Assembly (NCBI RefSeq): GCF_009687865.1 | Contig: NZ_BLAE01000056.1 | Location: 1 to 64,000 of the forward strand | Direction of reading: 5' to 3' | Length of the DNA stretch: 64,000 nt | DNA from: Acrocarpospora macrocephala | GTDB taxonomy: Bacteria; Actinomycetota; Actinomycetes; Streptosporangiales; Streptosporangiaceae | In this document: positions 33,756 to 42,642 of the stretch, one piece after another | How positions within the stretch are numbered: position 1 is the stretch's first letter | How the letters are laid out: every line of letters begins with the position of its first letter | Translations under genes and position numbers: made by a program | The notes under the pieces: model-generated | What the model was told of the DNA's origin: nothing | The model's database searches: none | What the model saw: the letters and a program-made list of their open reading frames with translations, nothing else

Positions 33756-36677
33756 ATGATGACATCGGGCCATCCCCCCACCGACGGCGCGTTACGCGCC
33801 CGGACGACCCGCAAGATGTCCGCCATCGTGGCCTCCGTGGCGCTGACCGTGGCCGGGGGTGCGGTCGCAGTCCCGCTCCTGTCCACCAGCGCGAGCGCGG
33901 CCACCTCCACCATCGGCCCGTTCGACGTGCCAGGACGCGGCGCGACCGTCCCGTTCATCGAGTTCGAAGCCGAGGCCGCCGTCACCAACGGCACGGTCAT
34001 CGGCCCCAACCGCATCTACGGCACGCTGCCCTCCGAGGCGTCCGGACGCCGCGCGGTCACCCTCGACTCCGCCGGCGAGTACGTCGAGTTCACCCTCACC
34101 CAGCCCGCCAACGCGATGACCGTGCGCTACAGCATCCCCGACGCCAACGGCGGCACCGGCCAGACCATCAACGCCGACATCCGGGTGAACGGCACCAAGC
34201 TGAAGGACCTCTCGCTGACCAGCAAGTACGGCTGGTACTACGGCGGCTACCCGTTCAACAACAACCCGGGCGACACCAACCCGCACCACTTCTACGACGA
34301 GACCCACACCCTGCTCGGCAGCACCTACCCGATCGGCACGAAGATCCGGGTGCAGACCGCCTCCGGCACCCCGGTCACCGTCGACGTGGCCGACTTCGAG
34401 GTGGCCCCCGACGCGATCGCCCGCCCCGCCAACTCGCTCTCGGTGGTGGACTTCGGCGCCGTACCCAACAGTGGCGGCACCGACAACACGGCCGCGTTCC
34501 AGGCCGCCGTCGACGCGGGCCGGGCCCAGGGCCGCGAGGTGTACGTCCCCGCTGGAACCTGGACGCTCTGGGACCACGTGGTCGTGGACGGCGTCACCCT
34601 GCGCGGCGCGGGTCCGTGGCACACCACGCTCACCGGACGCCACCCCACCCAGCGCAATCGCGCCGTCGGCATCTACGGCAAGTACGTCGCGGGCGGCGGT
34701 TACCAGGGCGGGATACGGCCGCACGAGGCCGGCGGGCCCAGCCGGAACGTGACCGTGCGCGACCTGGCGATCCACGGCGAGATGCAGGAGCGCGAGGACA
34801 ACGACCAGGTGAACGCCTTCGGCGGGGCGATGAGCAACTCGGTCATCGACAACGTCTTCATGGAGAACACCAAGGTCGGGGCCTGGATGGACGGCCCGAT
34901 GGACAACTTCGTCATCAGGAACAGCAGGATCGTGGACCAGATCGCCGACGGCGTGAACTTCCACACCGGGGTGACGAACTCCACGGTGACCAACACCTTC
35001 GTCCGCAACAGCGGCGACGACGGCCTGGCCATGTGGCCGGACCGGATGGCGAACGTGAACAACTCCTTCACGTTCAACACGGTGGTCTCGCCGATCCTGG
35101 CCAACAACATCGTCACGTACGGCGGCCGGGACATAAAGATCACCGACAACGTGGTCACGGACACGGTCACCAACGGCGGCGGCATCCATGTCGCCAACCG
35201 CTATCCAGGGGTCAACTCCGGCCAGGGCACCGCGGTCGCGGGCACGCACACGGTGTCCCGCAACACCCTGATCCGAGCGGGGAACAACGACTACAACTGG
35301 CGCTTCGGTGTCGGCGCGATCTGGTTCTCCGGCCTGAACGAGCCGGTCAACGCCACCATCAACGTCACCGACTCCGACATCCTGGACAGCTCGTACGCCG
35401 CGATCCACTTCATCGAGGGCTCCACGAGCACGGTCAACTTCCGGAACGTCAACATCGTCGGCGTCGGCACGTACGTGATGCAGGCCCAATCCGCCGCCAG
35501 CACGACATTCCAGAACGTGGACGCGTCCTACATCGGCGCGGGCACGCCGATCCACAACTGTGTCGGCGCCTCGTTCAGCCCGGTGGACCTGGGTGGCAAC
35601 TCGGGGTGGAACATCCCGAACAACACCACCTGCGGCGGCGTCTGGCCGGAGCCGAACTACATCTACCCCGGTGGCGGCGGCCCGACCCAATCACCCCCGC
35701 CGAACTCCCCGTCCCCGTCTCCGTCGCCCTCGCCTTCGCCGCCGCAGTGCAACGTCGGCACCGGTGACCTGGCGCGCGGCAAGACCACGACCGCGAGCAG
35801 CCAGAACCAGGGCTTCACCCCGGCCAACGCGGTGGACGGCAACGCCGACAGCTACTGGGAGAGCGCCAACAACGCCTTCCCGCAGAACATCACCGTCGAT
35901 CTGTGCGGGAACGCGAACGTGCAGTCGGTGGTCCTGAAGCTGCCCCCGGCGACGGCCTGGAACACCAGAACCCAGACCCTCTCGGTCCAGGGCTCCACCA
36001 ACGGCTCCACATTCACCACCCTGGCGGCCTCGGCCGGCCAGGTCTTCAACCCCGCCACCGGCAACACCGTGACAATCAACTTCCCCACGGCCAATGTCCG
36101 GTACGTCCGCATCAACGTGACCGCCAACACCGGCTGGCCCGCCGCCCAACTCTCCGCCCTCGAGGTGTACGGCACAGCCGCCAGCCCCTCACCAAGCCCT
36201 TCACCAAGCCCATCGCCCAGCCCATCGCCCAGCCCGAGCCCGTCACCGTCGCCTCCGGCGGGGAACCTCAACCTGGGCCGCCCGATGACCGCGAGCAGCT
36301 TCACCGACGTCTACCCGGGCTCCAACACCAACGACGGCAACGCCAGCACCTACTGGGAAAGCGCCAACAACGCCTTCCCGCAGACCCTGACGGTCGACTA
36401 CGGCCAGAACCGCACGATCAGCCGCGTCGTGCTGAAACTGCCACCGCCCGCCGCCTGGGCCACCCGCACCCAGACCCTCTCGGTGCAGTGCTCCACCAAC
36501 AACACCACCTACACCGTGGTCTCCGCTTCATCCGGCCGGGTCTTCAACCCCGCCACCGGCAACACGGCGACGATCACATTCCCCCAGGCCAGCTGCCGCT
36601 ACCTACGCCTGCACTTCACCGGCAACACCGGCTGGCCGGCCGCTCAACTGTCGGAATTCGAGGCCTACACCTCGTAA
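33756..36677 (+). CDS. Secreted multidomain glucanase (GH87-like, CBM35 and two discoidin domains)
   Basis: Exported polysaccharidase of 973 aa. A signal peptide ends near residue 48 (STSASA). A CBM35-like domain (FIEFEAEAAVTNGTVIG) is followed by a right-handed beta-helix catalytic domain from about 228 (LSVVDFGAVPNSGGTDNTAA) with the acidic motif RNSGDDGLAMWPD. A Pro/Ser linker leads to an F5/8-type discoidin domain (about 667-806), a longer Ser-Pro repeat linker, and a second discoidin domain (about 835-973) closely similar to the first. This architecture fits mycodextranase/alpha-1,3-glucanase (GH87). It probably attacks fungal or bacterial alpha-glucan outside the cell, feeding the adjacent importer. 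A GH55- or pectate-lyase-like activity is an alternative. Confidence 0.8.
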   Translation: MMTSGHPPTDGALRARTTRKMSAIVASVALTVAGGAVAVPLLSTSASAATSTIGPFDVPGRGATVPFIEFEAEAAVTNGTVIGPNRIYGTLPSEASGRRAVTLDSAGEYVEFTLTQPANAMTVRYSIPDANGGTGQTINADIRVNGTKLKDLSLTSKYGWYYGGYPFNNNPGDTNPHHFYDETHTLLGSTYPIGTKIRVQTASGTPVTVDVADFEVAPDAIARPANSLSVVDFGAVPNSGGTDNTAAFQAAVDAGRAQGREVYVPAGTWTLWDHVVVDGVTLRGAGPWHTTLTGRHPTQRNRAVGIYGKYVAGGGYQGGIRPHEAGGPSRNVTVRDLAIHGEMQEREDNDQVNAFGGAMSNSVIDNVFMENTKVGAWMDGPMDNFVIRNSRIVDQIADGVNFHTGVTNSTVTNTFVRNSGDDGLAMWPDRMANVNNSFTFNTVVSPILANNIVTYGGRDIKITDNVVTDTVTNGGGIHVANRYPGVNSGQGTAVAGTHTVSRNTLIRAGNNDYNWRFGVGAIWFSGLNEPVNATINVTDSDILDSSYAAIHFIEGSTSTVNFRNVNIVGVGTYVMQAQSAASTTFQNVDASYIGAGTPIHNCVGASFSPVDLGGNSGWNIPNNTTCGGVWPEPNYIYPGGGGPTQSPPPNSPSPSPSPSPSPPQCNVGTGDLARGKTTTASSQNQGFTPANAVDGNADSYWESANNAFPQNITVDLCGNANVQSVVLKLPPATAWNTRTQTLSVQGSTNGSTFTTLAASAGQVFNPATGNTVTINFPTANVRYVRINVTANTGWPAAQLSALEVYGTAASPSPSPSPSPSPSPSPSPSPSPSPPAGNLNLGRPMTASSFTDVYPGSNTNDGNASTYWESANNAFPQTLTVDYGQNRTISRVVLKLPPPAAWATRTQTLSVQCSTNNTTYTVVSASSGRVFNPATGNTATITFPQASCRYLRLHFTGNTGWPAAQLSEFEAYTS

Positions 36678-36686
36678 CAGACCGGT

Positions 36687-36721
36687 GCTCGGGAGGAGGG
36701 AGGACGCCCCTCCTCCCGAGC
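36687..36721. terminator. Bidirectional terminator between glucanase and thioesterase genes
   Basis: GCTCGGGAGGAGG pairs perfectly with CCTCCTCCCGAGC across a 9-nt loop, giving a 13-bp GC stem. It begins 9 bp after the glucanase stop and lies 7 bp from the convergent thioesterase stop, so it can serve both transcripts. There is no long T-run, as is common in actinomycetes. Confidence 0.8.
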
Positions 36722-36728
36722 CCCGCAA

Positions 36729-37160
36729 TCACTTGAGCAAGCCTGTGCAGGCTTCGCGCACGTCGTCGCCGATCGGGGTGGGGCGCAGGGTGGCTGGGTC
36801 GATCTTGATCTGGACCCGGCGGCCTTCCGCGTGCAGCACGCTTCGGTCGGCGGAGAGGACGCGGAAGCCGTACACCAGGCTGGTGGTGCCGATGTGGTCC
36901 AGCCAGAAGTGCACGTCGATCGGGCCGACCGTGGTGATCGGGAGGTGGTAGGTGATGGTGAACTCGCGGACCACGAAGAAGATGTCGGCGAAATGCGGCA
37001 CCGCCGGGTCGAACGGCCAGCCGCGCTCGGACCAGTAGGCGGCCAGGGCTCGTTCCAGCAGTAATACGTAGCGGCCGTTGTGGAGGACGCCCATCGCGTC
37101 CAGGTCGTCGAAGTGGATCTGCACCTGCTCGATGTGGCCAGGTTCGACTGCCGTGGTCAT
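36729..37160 (-). CDS. Acyl-CoA thioesterase (4HBT hot-dog family)
   Basis: Hot-dog-fold thioesterase of 143 aa. The family motif HFDDLDAMGVLHNGRYVLLL near residue 16 contains the catalytic Asp-x-(N)6-G-x-x-x-N pattern of 4-hydroxybenzoyl-CoA thioesterases. The following strand FFVVREFTITYHLPITTVGP also fits. The acyl-CoA substrate is unknown. ATG 37160 overlaps the upstream TetR stop (ATGA), so the two are co-translated and the TetR protein probably controls this operon. Confidence 0.9.
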   Translation of the reverse strand: MTTAVEPGHIEQVQIHFDDLDAMGVLHNGRYVLLLERALAAYWSERGWPFDPAVPHFADIFFVVREFTITYHLPITTVGPIDVHFWLDHIGTTSLVYGFRVLSADRSVLHAEGRRVQIKIDPATLRPTPIGDDVREACTGLLK

Positions 37161-37792
37161 GGGGTGGCCTCCGGGAGGACGCTGGGGTCGGTGGCGAGGG
37201 CGCGTAGCCGGTCGAGCACGGCGCGGCGGGCGAAGCGGAAGCTGGGCTCCTGGTGGTGCACCAGGGTGTGGGTGATCACGGCCGCGCCGAGCGCCTGGAT
37301 CTCGAAGGCGAGCTGGTCGGCGTCGGTGCCGGGCCGCAGCTCGCCGAGCTCGGCGGACTGGGTGATCAGGGTGGTGAGCAGGGTGACCCAGTCGCGTTTG
37401 GCGGCGGCGATGGCGTCCCGCACGGGACCGGGGTGATCGTTCACTTCGGGTTCGACGTTGGCGAAGAAGCAGCCGCCCGGGAGGGCGCGCCGCTCGTAGA
37501 ACTCCATCCGGTTGGCGTGCAACGCCCAGAGCCGCCGGAGCCCGCGCGGCTCGCGCAGAGCAGGACGGACGATCTCCTCGATCCACTGCAGCCGGGCGTG
37601 CTCGATCACGGCGAGTTGCAGAGCCTGTTTATCTGGCCAATGACTGAAAAGTCCGGATTTGCTGACACCGAGACCCTGGGCCAGTCGCGCCAGGGACATG
37701 CCCTCCAGACCTTCCACGGAAGCCAGCGCCACCGCATGATCGAGCACTGCCTGCCGGGTCCGCTCCCCGCGCACCAGCCGTCCGTCTATCAC
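37157..37792 (-). CDS. TetR family transcriptional regulator
   Basis: Repressor of 211 aa with the N-terminal helix-turn-helix RLAQGLGVSKSGLFSHWPDK (S-K-S/G-x-x-Y/F-x-x-F/W pattern) and a TetR C-terminal domain containing RALPGGCFFANVEPEVNDHP, common in YcdC- or AcrR-like actinomycete regulators. It is the first gene of a two-gene operon with the thioesterase, and a palindrome lies just upstream at 37821-37830. Confidence 0.9.
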   Translation of the reverse strand: MIDGRLVRGERTRQAVLDHAVALASVEGLEGMSLARLAQGLGVSKSGLFSHWPDKQALQLAVIEHARLQWIEEIVRPALREPRGLRRLWALHANRMEFYERRALPGGCFFANVEPEVNDHPGPVRDAIAAAKRDWVTLLTTLITQSAELGELRPGTDADQLAFEIQALGAAVITHTLVHHQEPSFRFARRAVLDRLRALATDPSVLPEATP

Positions 37793-37820
37793 GGCTACAC
37801 CCTAGCAAACAATAAGACCG

Positions 37821-37830
37821 ACCGGTCGCT
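37821..37830. promoter_or_regulatory. TetR-type palindrome upstream of the TetR/thioesterase operon
   Basis: CGACCGGTCG is a perfect 10-bp palindrome, preceded by an overlapping GACCGACCGGTC stretch and flanked by ATAAG and CTTAT. It lies 29 bp before the TetR start and a few bases after the LanC-like gene's stop codon region. Many TetR operators contain GACCGnCGGTC-like cores. Confidence 0.6.
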
Positions 37831-37836
37831 TATATT

Positions 37837-39150
37837 TCAGAGCTGGGAGATCGGCACCGGAATCGCCGGGAACGGGTTGTCCGGGAGCAGGATGACGCGG
37901 CGGCAGGAGCCGCCCTCGCGGGCCGCGCTCAGATGGAGCAGCGCCGCTCCGATCCCGGCCGCGCCGACCAGGTAGCCCGTGTCAGCGGTGATCTCTCCGG
38001 GCCGGAGCCGCCGGTATGCCTGATACCAGCGGTATCCACCGTTCCGCGTAGCCCGCCCGATCAGGTCGTCGGCGATCGTGCCCGCCACCTCCAGGTGCTC
38101 GACCTCGCCGGTCGCCGCCCACAATCCGATGAACAGCTCAAGCAGCCCGGCCGCGCCGCAACACTGGCATGCCACGTTCCAGTAACCTTCGGTCCGCCGC
38201 CTCGGCGCCCCGCTGTTGACGATCCCGCGCGCCAGCCGCTCAACCCAATCGAGATCGCCGGGATCGCCGGTCACCCGGTAGAGCTCGTAGAACATCCTGG
38301 CCACCCCGGCCGAACCTGAACAGAAGCCGAGATAGTGCAACGCTCTGGCCTGCGGCACATGATGCGGCACGAGCGCGCACTTCTCGCTCACCGCGCTGAT
38401 GGTACGGACGAAGTCCGCCCCCCGCCTCGCCGCGGCCAGGAACCGCTCGTCGCGGGTCACCCCGTACAGACGGGCCAGCAGGAAGCCGGTGCCGGAGGTG
38501 CCGGACAGGAACCCGGGCGTGACCGCGTCCATCGGCAGGTCGGGCGTCTCGATCCCGAACCGGTGCCCGGGCACGACGAGGTGCGCGATCCGCTCCCCCG
38601 CCTCGACGGCCACCTGCTCGTACTCCGACACCCCGAGAATCCCCGCCGCGTACAGCAGCCCGAGGATGACCCCGCCATCTCCCCGCTGGGCCGGATCCCC
38701 GGTCCACCCGATGCCCTCGTCGAACTTGCGCACGCTCCGCACGACCTGATCGGCCACCTCCCTGGCGGTGGCCGAGAACCGTTCCTCCCCGGTCGCCCAC
38801 CCGGCTTCGGCGAGCGCGAACGCGATGCCCATCAAACCGTGATAGAGCGTAGGGTCACGGACATCCTGCCAGGTGGCGGCCAGGTAGTCGGCGCCCGATC
38901 GAGCGTCCTGCAAGTACGTTTCGTCCCCGGTCGCGGCAGCCAGTTCCAGGAAGAACAGCACGATCCCGGCCGCGCCGGAGTAGAGCGAGGCCTCCTGGCC
39001 GGGGGCCGCGGAGGCGCCGTCCGGGTCCGGGTTGGCCCGCCAGCGCCGCCCGCGCGCGTCGTCCACGGAGGCAGCGCGAATCCAGCGACCGGCCCCCATC
39101 GCGACCGCGACGGGTGACTCGGCACGCTGCCCCTGGTCTCCCGCGTGCAT
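37837..39150 (-). CDS. Orphan LanC-like cyclase-domain protein with CCG zinc motif
   Basis: Alpha/alpha-barrel LanC-family protein of 437 aa with repeated Gly-rich turns: SLYSGAAGIVLFFLELAAAT, TPGFLSGTSGTGFLLARLYG, HYLGFCSGSAGVARMFYELY, NVACQCCGAAGLLELFIGLW and GYLVGAAGIGAALLHLSAAR. Zinc ligands would be the Cys in GFCSG and the adjacent Cys-Cys in QCCGAAG. The usual CHG is therefore replaced by CCG, a variant known from ProcM-type lanthipeptide cyclases. No LanB, LanM kinase domain, precursor peptide or transporter is adjacent. The function (peptide cyclisation or eukaryote-like LanCL activity) is unknown. Confidence 0.8.
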   Translation of the reverse strand: MHAGDQGQRAESPVAVAMGAGRWIRAASVDDARGRRWRANPDPDGASAAPGQEASLYSGAAGIVLFFLELAAATGDETYLQDARSGADYLAATWQDVRDPTLYHGLMGIAFALAEAGWATGEERFSATAREVADQVVRSVRKFDEGIGWTGDPAQRGDGGVILGLLYAAGILGVSEYEQVAVEAGERIAHLVVPGHRFGIETPDLPMDAVTPGFLSGTSGTGFLLARLYGVTRDERFLAAARRGADFVRTISAVSEKCALVPHHVPQARALHYLGFCSGSAGVARMFYELYRVTGDPGDLDWVERLARGIVNSGAPRRRTEGYWNVACQCCGAAGLLELFIGLWAATGEVEHLEVAGTIADDLIGRATRNGGYRWYQAYRRLRPGEITADTGYLVGAAGIGAALLHLSAAREGGSCRRVILLPDNPFPAIPVPISQL

Positions 39151-39182
39151 CCAGCCTCCCGGTATTTCCTACAAGGATAGTC

Positions 39183-41351
39183 CTAATTAGACTCTCCGAG
39201 TAGCCCGCGCAGCATCGCCGGCAGTTCCCCCTCGTGAACCACCGTCAGCCGCCGGGTCGCCCTGGTGATCGCGACATACAGCTCACGACCCGCCATCTCC
39301 TCTGGCGCCACGACGACGACCTCGTCGAACTCCAGCCCCTTGGACCGCGTCACCGTCAGCAGAGCCACCGGAGAATCCAGCGGATCGAGCGTAACCGCTT
39401 CCGGCAACAACGCGGCGACTTCGGCATAGCGTGCGTCAGTCGTGATCACGGCGATCCGGCCGTCGCCGGGGGTGGCCACCAGGTCCGCGAGCACGCCGGG
39501 GAGGGTGCCCGGGGTGGCCTGGATGGCGTGGGGCGGTTCGCCGTGCCGTACCGACCGGGGAGGTTCCTGGTCGGGGGCCACCGCGCGGAGCACGTCGGCG
39601 GCCACGTCCATGATCTCCTTGGGGGTGCGGTAGTTGACCGTCAGGCGTTCCTCGCGCCACTCGACGTAGCCGTCGAGCATCTCGCTCCAGCTGCGGGCAC
39701 CCGCCGGGGAGCCGGTCTGGCCGAGATCGCCGACGACGGTCATCGAGCGGGTCGGCACCCGGCGCATCACCATCCGCCAGGCCATCGCGGACAGCTCCTG
39801 GGCCTCGTCCACGATGACGTGGCCGTAGATCCAGCCGCGGTCGGCGGCGGCCCGGCTCGCGGTGGTGCCGTCCGGGCCCCGGTCGTTGTGCCAGTCGGCG
39901 AACGCCGCGGCGTCGATGTCCTCCTGGCCGGTGATGGTCAGCACCTCGCGGGCGTACAGCTCCTCTTCCTGGCGGGCCCGCTGGGCCGCCAGCCGCTGCG
40001 CCCGGCTCTGCGGCTCCTGGCCGAGCAGCTCCGCGGCCTCGTCCAGCAGCGGCACGTCGTCCACCGTCCAGGGCGCGCCGGCGGGCCGCAGCAGGGCCTC
40101 GCTCAACCCGGCCGCCGTCAGCCGCTCCCGGTCCGCGAACAGGTCCGCCACCAGCTGGTACGGCGTGAGGGCCGGCCACAACGCGTCGATGGCCGCGCGG
40201 ACCGCCGGCTCCTGCCAGAGCACCTTGCGGGCGTACTCCAGGTCTTCCTCGTCGTCCGGGGCGTCGAGCTGGCGGGCCTCGTCGCGGGCGAGCGCCCGCA
40301 GCAGGTCGAGGGCGAAGAGTTTGCGGCCGACGTTGTGGAGGTGGCGCGCGGCTCGCTTCCTGGCCTGGACGCAGACGGCGTGCGGGACCACGAGCGTGAG
40401 AGCGTCGAGTTCGATCTCCAGGTCCCCGTCGGGCACGCGCTGCCGGTCGGCGACCGCGCCGGCCATCGCCTCGACCATGCGGAGGTCGCCTTTGATCAGG
40501 GCCACGGCCGGGGTGTCCACGTGCGTCGCGGCGACGCCGGGGAACAGTTCGCCGACACTGGAGAGCACGACGTCGGTTTCGCCCAGTGAGGGCAGGACTT
40601 GTTCGATATAGCGGGAAAAGATGGCGTTCGGGCCGACGACGAGGACGCCTCTGCGTGCCAATGTGTCCCGGTAGGTGTAGAGCAGGTAGGCCGCGCGATG
40701 CAGCGCGGCGACTGTCTTGCCGGTGCCGGGGCCGCCCTGGACGACGAGCGTGCCGTGCAGGCCCGACCGGATCACCCGGTCCTGCTCGGTCTGGATGGTC
40801 GCCACCACATCGCCCATCCGGCCGGTGCGGCCGCGCTGGAGGGCGGCCAGCAGGGCGGCCTCGCCGACCAGGGCGTTCCGGTCGCCGTCGCTCATCCCGG
40901 TCAGGTCGAAGACCTCGTCGTCCACGCCGATCACGGTCCGGCCCCGGGTGCGCAGGTGCCTGCGCCGTACGAGCCCCGCCGGAGCCGACGGCGTCGCGGC
41001 GTAGAACGGCCGAGCGGCCGGCGCACGCCAGTCGACCAGAACGGTCTCGTGCTCGTCGTTCCGCAGGCCAATCCTGCCGATGTAGAGCGTCTCGCCGGAT
41101 TCGTCCATCCGGCCGAGGTCAATACGACCGAAGCAGAGCCCCCGCTCCACCGCGTTCAGCTGGGCCAGCCGCCGGACATGCTCCCCCGCCGCGACCTCAC
41201 GCTCCACCCTCGCCTGCCGCGTACCGCCCGCCTCACCGCGCCCCTGCTCGGCGGCCAATGCCTTCTCGGTTCGTTCACGTACGGTGTCGAGACGGTAATA
41301 AAGCAGCGATACACGATCTTGCTCGAGCTGAATATCTTGACGTGGATTCAC
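39183..41351 (-). CDS. HelD-like UvrD-family ATPase (RNA polymerase recycling factor type)
   Basis: Superfamily 1 ATPase of about 722 aa. A coiled-coil N-terminal arm (QDIQLEQDRVSLLYYRLDTV, then RERTEKALAAEQGRG) is followed by Walker A TLVVQGGPGTGKTVAALHRA, Walker B HVIVDEAQELSAMAWRM, TVVGDLGQTG, the late motif LLTVTRSKGLEFDEVVVVA and motif VI LYVAITRATRRLTV. Actinomycete HelD/HelR proteins remove RNA polymerase from DNA and can confer rifamycin tolerance. GTG 41351 has an AAGGA site and matches the family's N-terminus; the frame opens to TTG 41405. No rifamycin-associated element was found upstream. Confidence 0.87.
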   Translation of the reverse strand: MNPRQDIQLEQDRVSLLYYRLDTVRERTEKALAAEQGRGEAGGTRQARVEREVAAGEHVRRLAQLNAVERGLCFGRIDLGRMDESGETLYIGRIGLRNDEHETVLVDWRAPAARPFYAATPSAPAGLVRRRHLRTRGRTVIGVDDEVFDLTGMSDGDRNALVGEAALLAALQRGRTGRMGDVVATIQTEQDRVIRSGLHGTLVVQGGPGTGKTVAALHRAAYLLYTYRDTLARRGVLVVGPNAIFSRYIEQVLPSLGETDVVLSSVGELFPGVAATHVDTPAVALIKGDLRMVEAMAGAVADRQRVPDGDLEIELDALTLVVPHAVCVQARKRAARHLHNVGRKLFALDLLRALARDEARQLDAPDDEEDLEYARKVLWQEPAVRAAIDALWPALTPYQLVADLFADRERLTAAGLSEALLRPAGAPWTVDDVPLLDEAAELLGQEPQSRAQRLAAQRARQEEELYAREVLTITGQEDIDAAAFADWHNDRGPDGTTASRAAADRGWIYGHVIVDEAQELSAMAWRMVMRRVPTRSMTVVGDLGQTGSPAGARSWSEMLDGYVEWREERLTVNYRTPKEIMDVAADVLRAVAPDQEPPRSVRHGEPPHAIQATPGTLPGVLADLVATPGDGRIAVITTDARYAEVAALLPEAVTLDPLDSPVALLTVTRSKGLEFDEVVVVAPEEMAGRELYVAITRATRRLTVVHEGELPAMLRGLLGESN

Positions 41352-41884
41352 GCGTATGATATCCTTCCAGCGGAACGAGTTGTGAATGTTTATTGCAAGC
41401 AGCAATTATTCAGATTAGCGTTCGCTGCCGCGCCGATCAAGCGCGGCTTTTGGTTGCTCTTTCTCTGCGGCAATGCGTAACAGACGGACACGGCCGACGC
41501 TGCCCTCGATCTCGTCATCGCACTCATGGTCGCAGCCGTGGTCGAACGGCCCCTGATCGCGTTCGGACCCAGCGGCTCCGCTGGCTGCAACCCGCCGAAC
41601 CGACCTCGTCCGCGGACGCTCCAACGGGTCATCGGCCAGGGCAATGAAACCGCCTGAGGCGCTGGATGGACTGATATACCCCGGGCCTCCGCGTCCTGGT
41701 GATCGATTCTGGTGATCGGTCCTTCCCGGATCCCCTGTTTCCGCCCAGCACGTAGGGGTGTTGATTCAAGGTGAACGAGTTTGACCGTCGGCGCCGCGAT
41801 TCCGCGGCGTCCGGCCACCTGCTTCGAGCGGTCCGGAAGACCGATCCCGCGCAGACATCGATGCACCGCCATAGGAGTTCGATC
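41352..41884. other. Intergenic gap upstream of helD-like and GlsB-like genes
   Basis: 533 bp with no convincing gene. The segment at 41370-41430 is notably AT-rich and probably holds the HelD promoter; it contains ATTGC-AAGCA-GCAAT (41392-41406), a small inverted repeat. The rest is high-GC and featureless to the eye. Confidence 0.5.
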
Positions 41885-42181
41885 ATGGGCATCATCGCCT
41901 GGATCATCCTTGGACTGCTTGCCGGGGTGGTGGCCAGAACGCTGGTCCCCGGCAGAGATCCGCAAGGGTTGATTATCACTTTCGTGCTCGGCGTCGCCGG
42001 GGCACTGCTGGGTGGCTTCGTGGCCACTGAGGTGTTTCACGTCAAGGGCATCGAGGGGTTCTTCAACCTGTCCACCTGGATCTGCGCCATCGCTGGCGCG
42101 ACAGTCCTGCTTCTCGGTTACAACCTCCTCACCAGTCGCCGTCCGAGCCGCCGTCCGGGCCGCTGGGCCGGCCGCCGATGA
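41885..42181 (+). CDS. GlsB/YeaQ/YmgE family stress-response membrane protein
   Basis: Small membrane protein of 98 aa with three helices: IIAWIILGLLAGVVARTLVP, GLIITFVLGVAGALLGGFVA and a third near WICAIAGATVLLLGYNLL. The GVAGALLGG motif defines the transglycosylase-associated/GlsB family. Relatives are induced by general or envelope stress, but their biochemical role is unknown. ATG 41885 has AGGAG 9 nt upstream. The C-terminus is Arg-rich. The next small membrane gene follows 43 bp later. Confidence 0.88.
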   Translation: MGIIAWIILGLLAGVVARTLVPGRDPQGLIITFVLGVAGALLGGFVATEVFHVKGIEGFFNLSTWICAIAGATVLLLGYNLLTSRRPSRRPGRWAGRR

Positions 42182-42224
42182 CCCCGCCCAGCTCACCCTC
42201 CTGCCGCGCCGCGAGTGATACCTG

Positions 42225-42518
42225 ATGCCCATCGCCGGTGCCATCGCGGTCATCATCGTGGGCGCCATCCTCACCTTCGCGCTGAGCACCGGCACGGTGG
42301 GCAGCATCGACCTGCGCATCGTGGGTGTCATCCTGATGCTCGGCGGCGGGCTCCTGCTGCCCCTGCTGCTGCGCACCAGATCACGCTGGAGCGGATCGAC
42401 CGTCCGCAGCCTCCAGGACGTCATCGACGACGGACCGCCGCCCACCCTGGTAGACCCACCCGGCCACGACGCTGGGCAGAGCGGTAACCGCAGGACCCCC
42501 GACACCCGTCAGCCTTGA
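42225..42518 (+). CDS. DUF6458-type small membrane protein
   Basis: Protein of 97 aa with two helices: AGAIAVIIVGAILTFALSTG and LRIVGVILMLGGGLLLPLLL. They are joined by TVGSIDLRIVG, the conserved turn of this actinomycete family. A hydrophilic tail of about 45 residues follows. No function known. It lies directly behind the GlsB-like gene on the same strand and is probably co-transcribed in a stress response. Confidence 0.8.
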   Translation: MPIAGAIAVIIVGAILTFALSTGTVGSIDLRIVGVILMLGGGLLLPLLLRTRSRWSGSTVRSLQDVIDDGPPPTLVDPPGHDAGQSGNRRTPDTRQP

Positions 42519-42572
42519 CCAGAGGGCCAGCTGCCTGACGCGTGTCCGGTCCGACGAGGGCTGCGGCGACAC

Positions 42573-42617
42573 GAGCGAGTCGACGGACGCCCGGTGATGG
42601 CGAGACGGACTCTCGCC
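42573..42617. repeat. Degenerate copy of the flavin reductase 3' end with hairpin
   Basis: The stretch around 42573-42603 (GACGGACGCCCGGTGATGG) resembles the flavin reductase 3' coding sequence at 42679-42703 (AAGGACGCCCGGTGGTAG) together with its flanks. This looks like an old duplication of the gene's end. It runs into GGCGAGA-CGGAC-TCTCGCC (42599-42617), a perfect 7-bp stem that may terminate either convergent gene. Confidence 0.4.
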
Positions 42618-42642
42618 GCGCCGAGCACGCGCGGCCCCTTTG

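Noticed and set aside
35690-36260. Ser-Pro repeats of the glucanase as further examples of the expansion process
   Set aside because: Pro/Ser/Thr linkers between carbohydrate-binding domains are normal in secreted actinomycete glycosidases; listed as linkers, not as anomalous insertions.
37837-39150. Lanthipeptide biosynthetic gene cluster
   Set aside because: Only a LanC-like gene is present; no precursor peptide, dehydratase or transporter in the neighbouring 10 kb. Kept as an orphan.
41352-41884. Rifamycin-associated element upstream of the HelD-like gene
   Set aside because: I searched by eye for the GGGGCTTGCGGCAAG-type palindrome in both orientations and did not find it. Only a short ATTGC/GCAAT pair is present.
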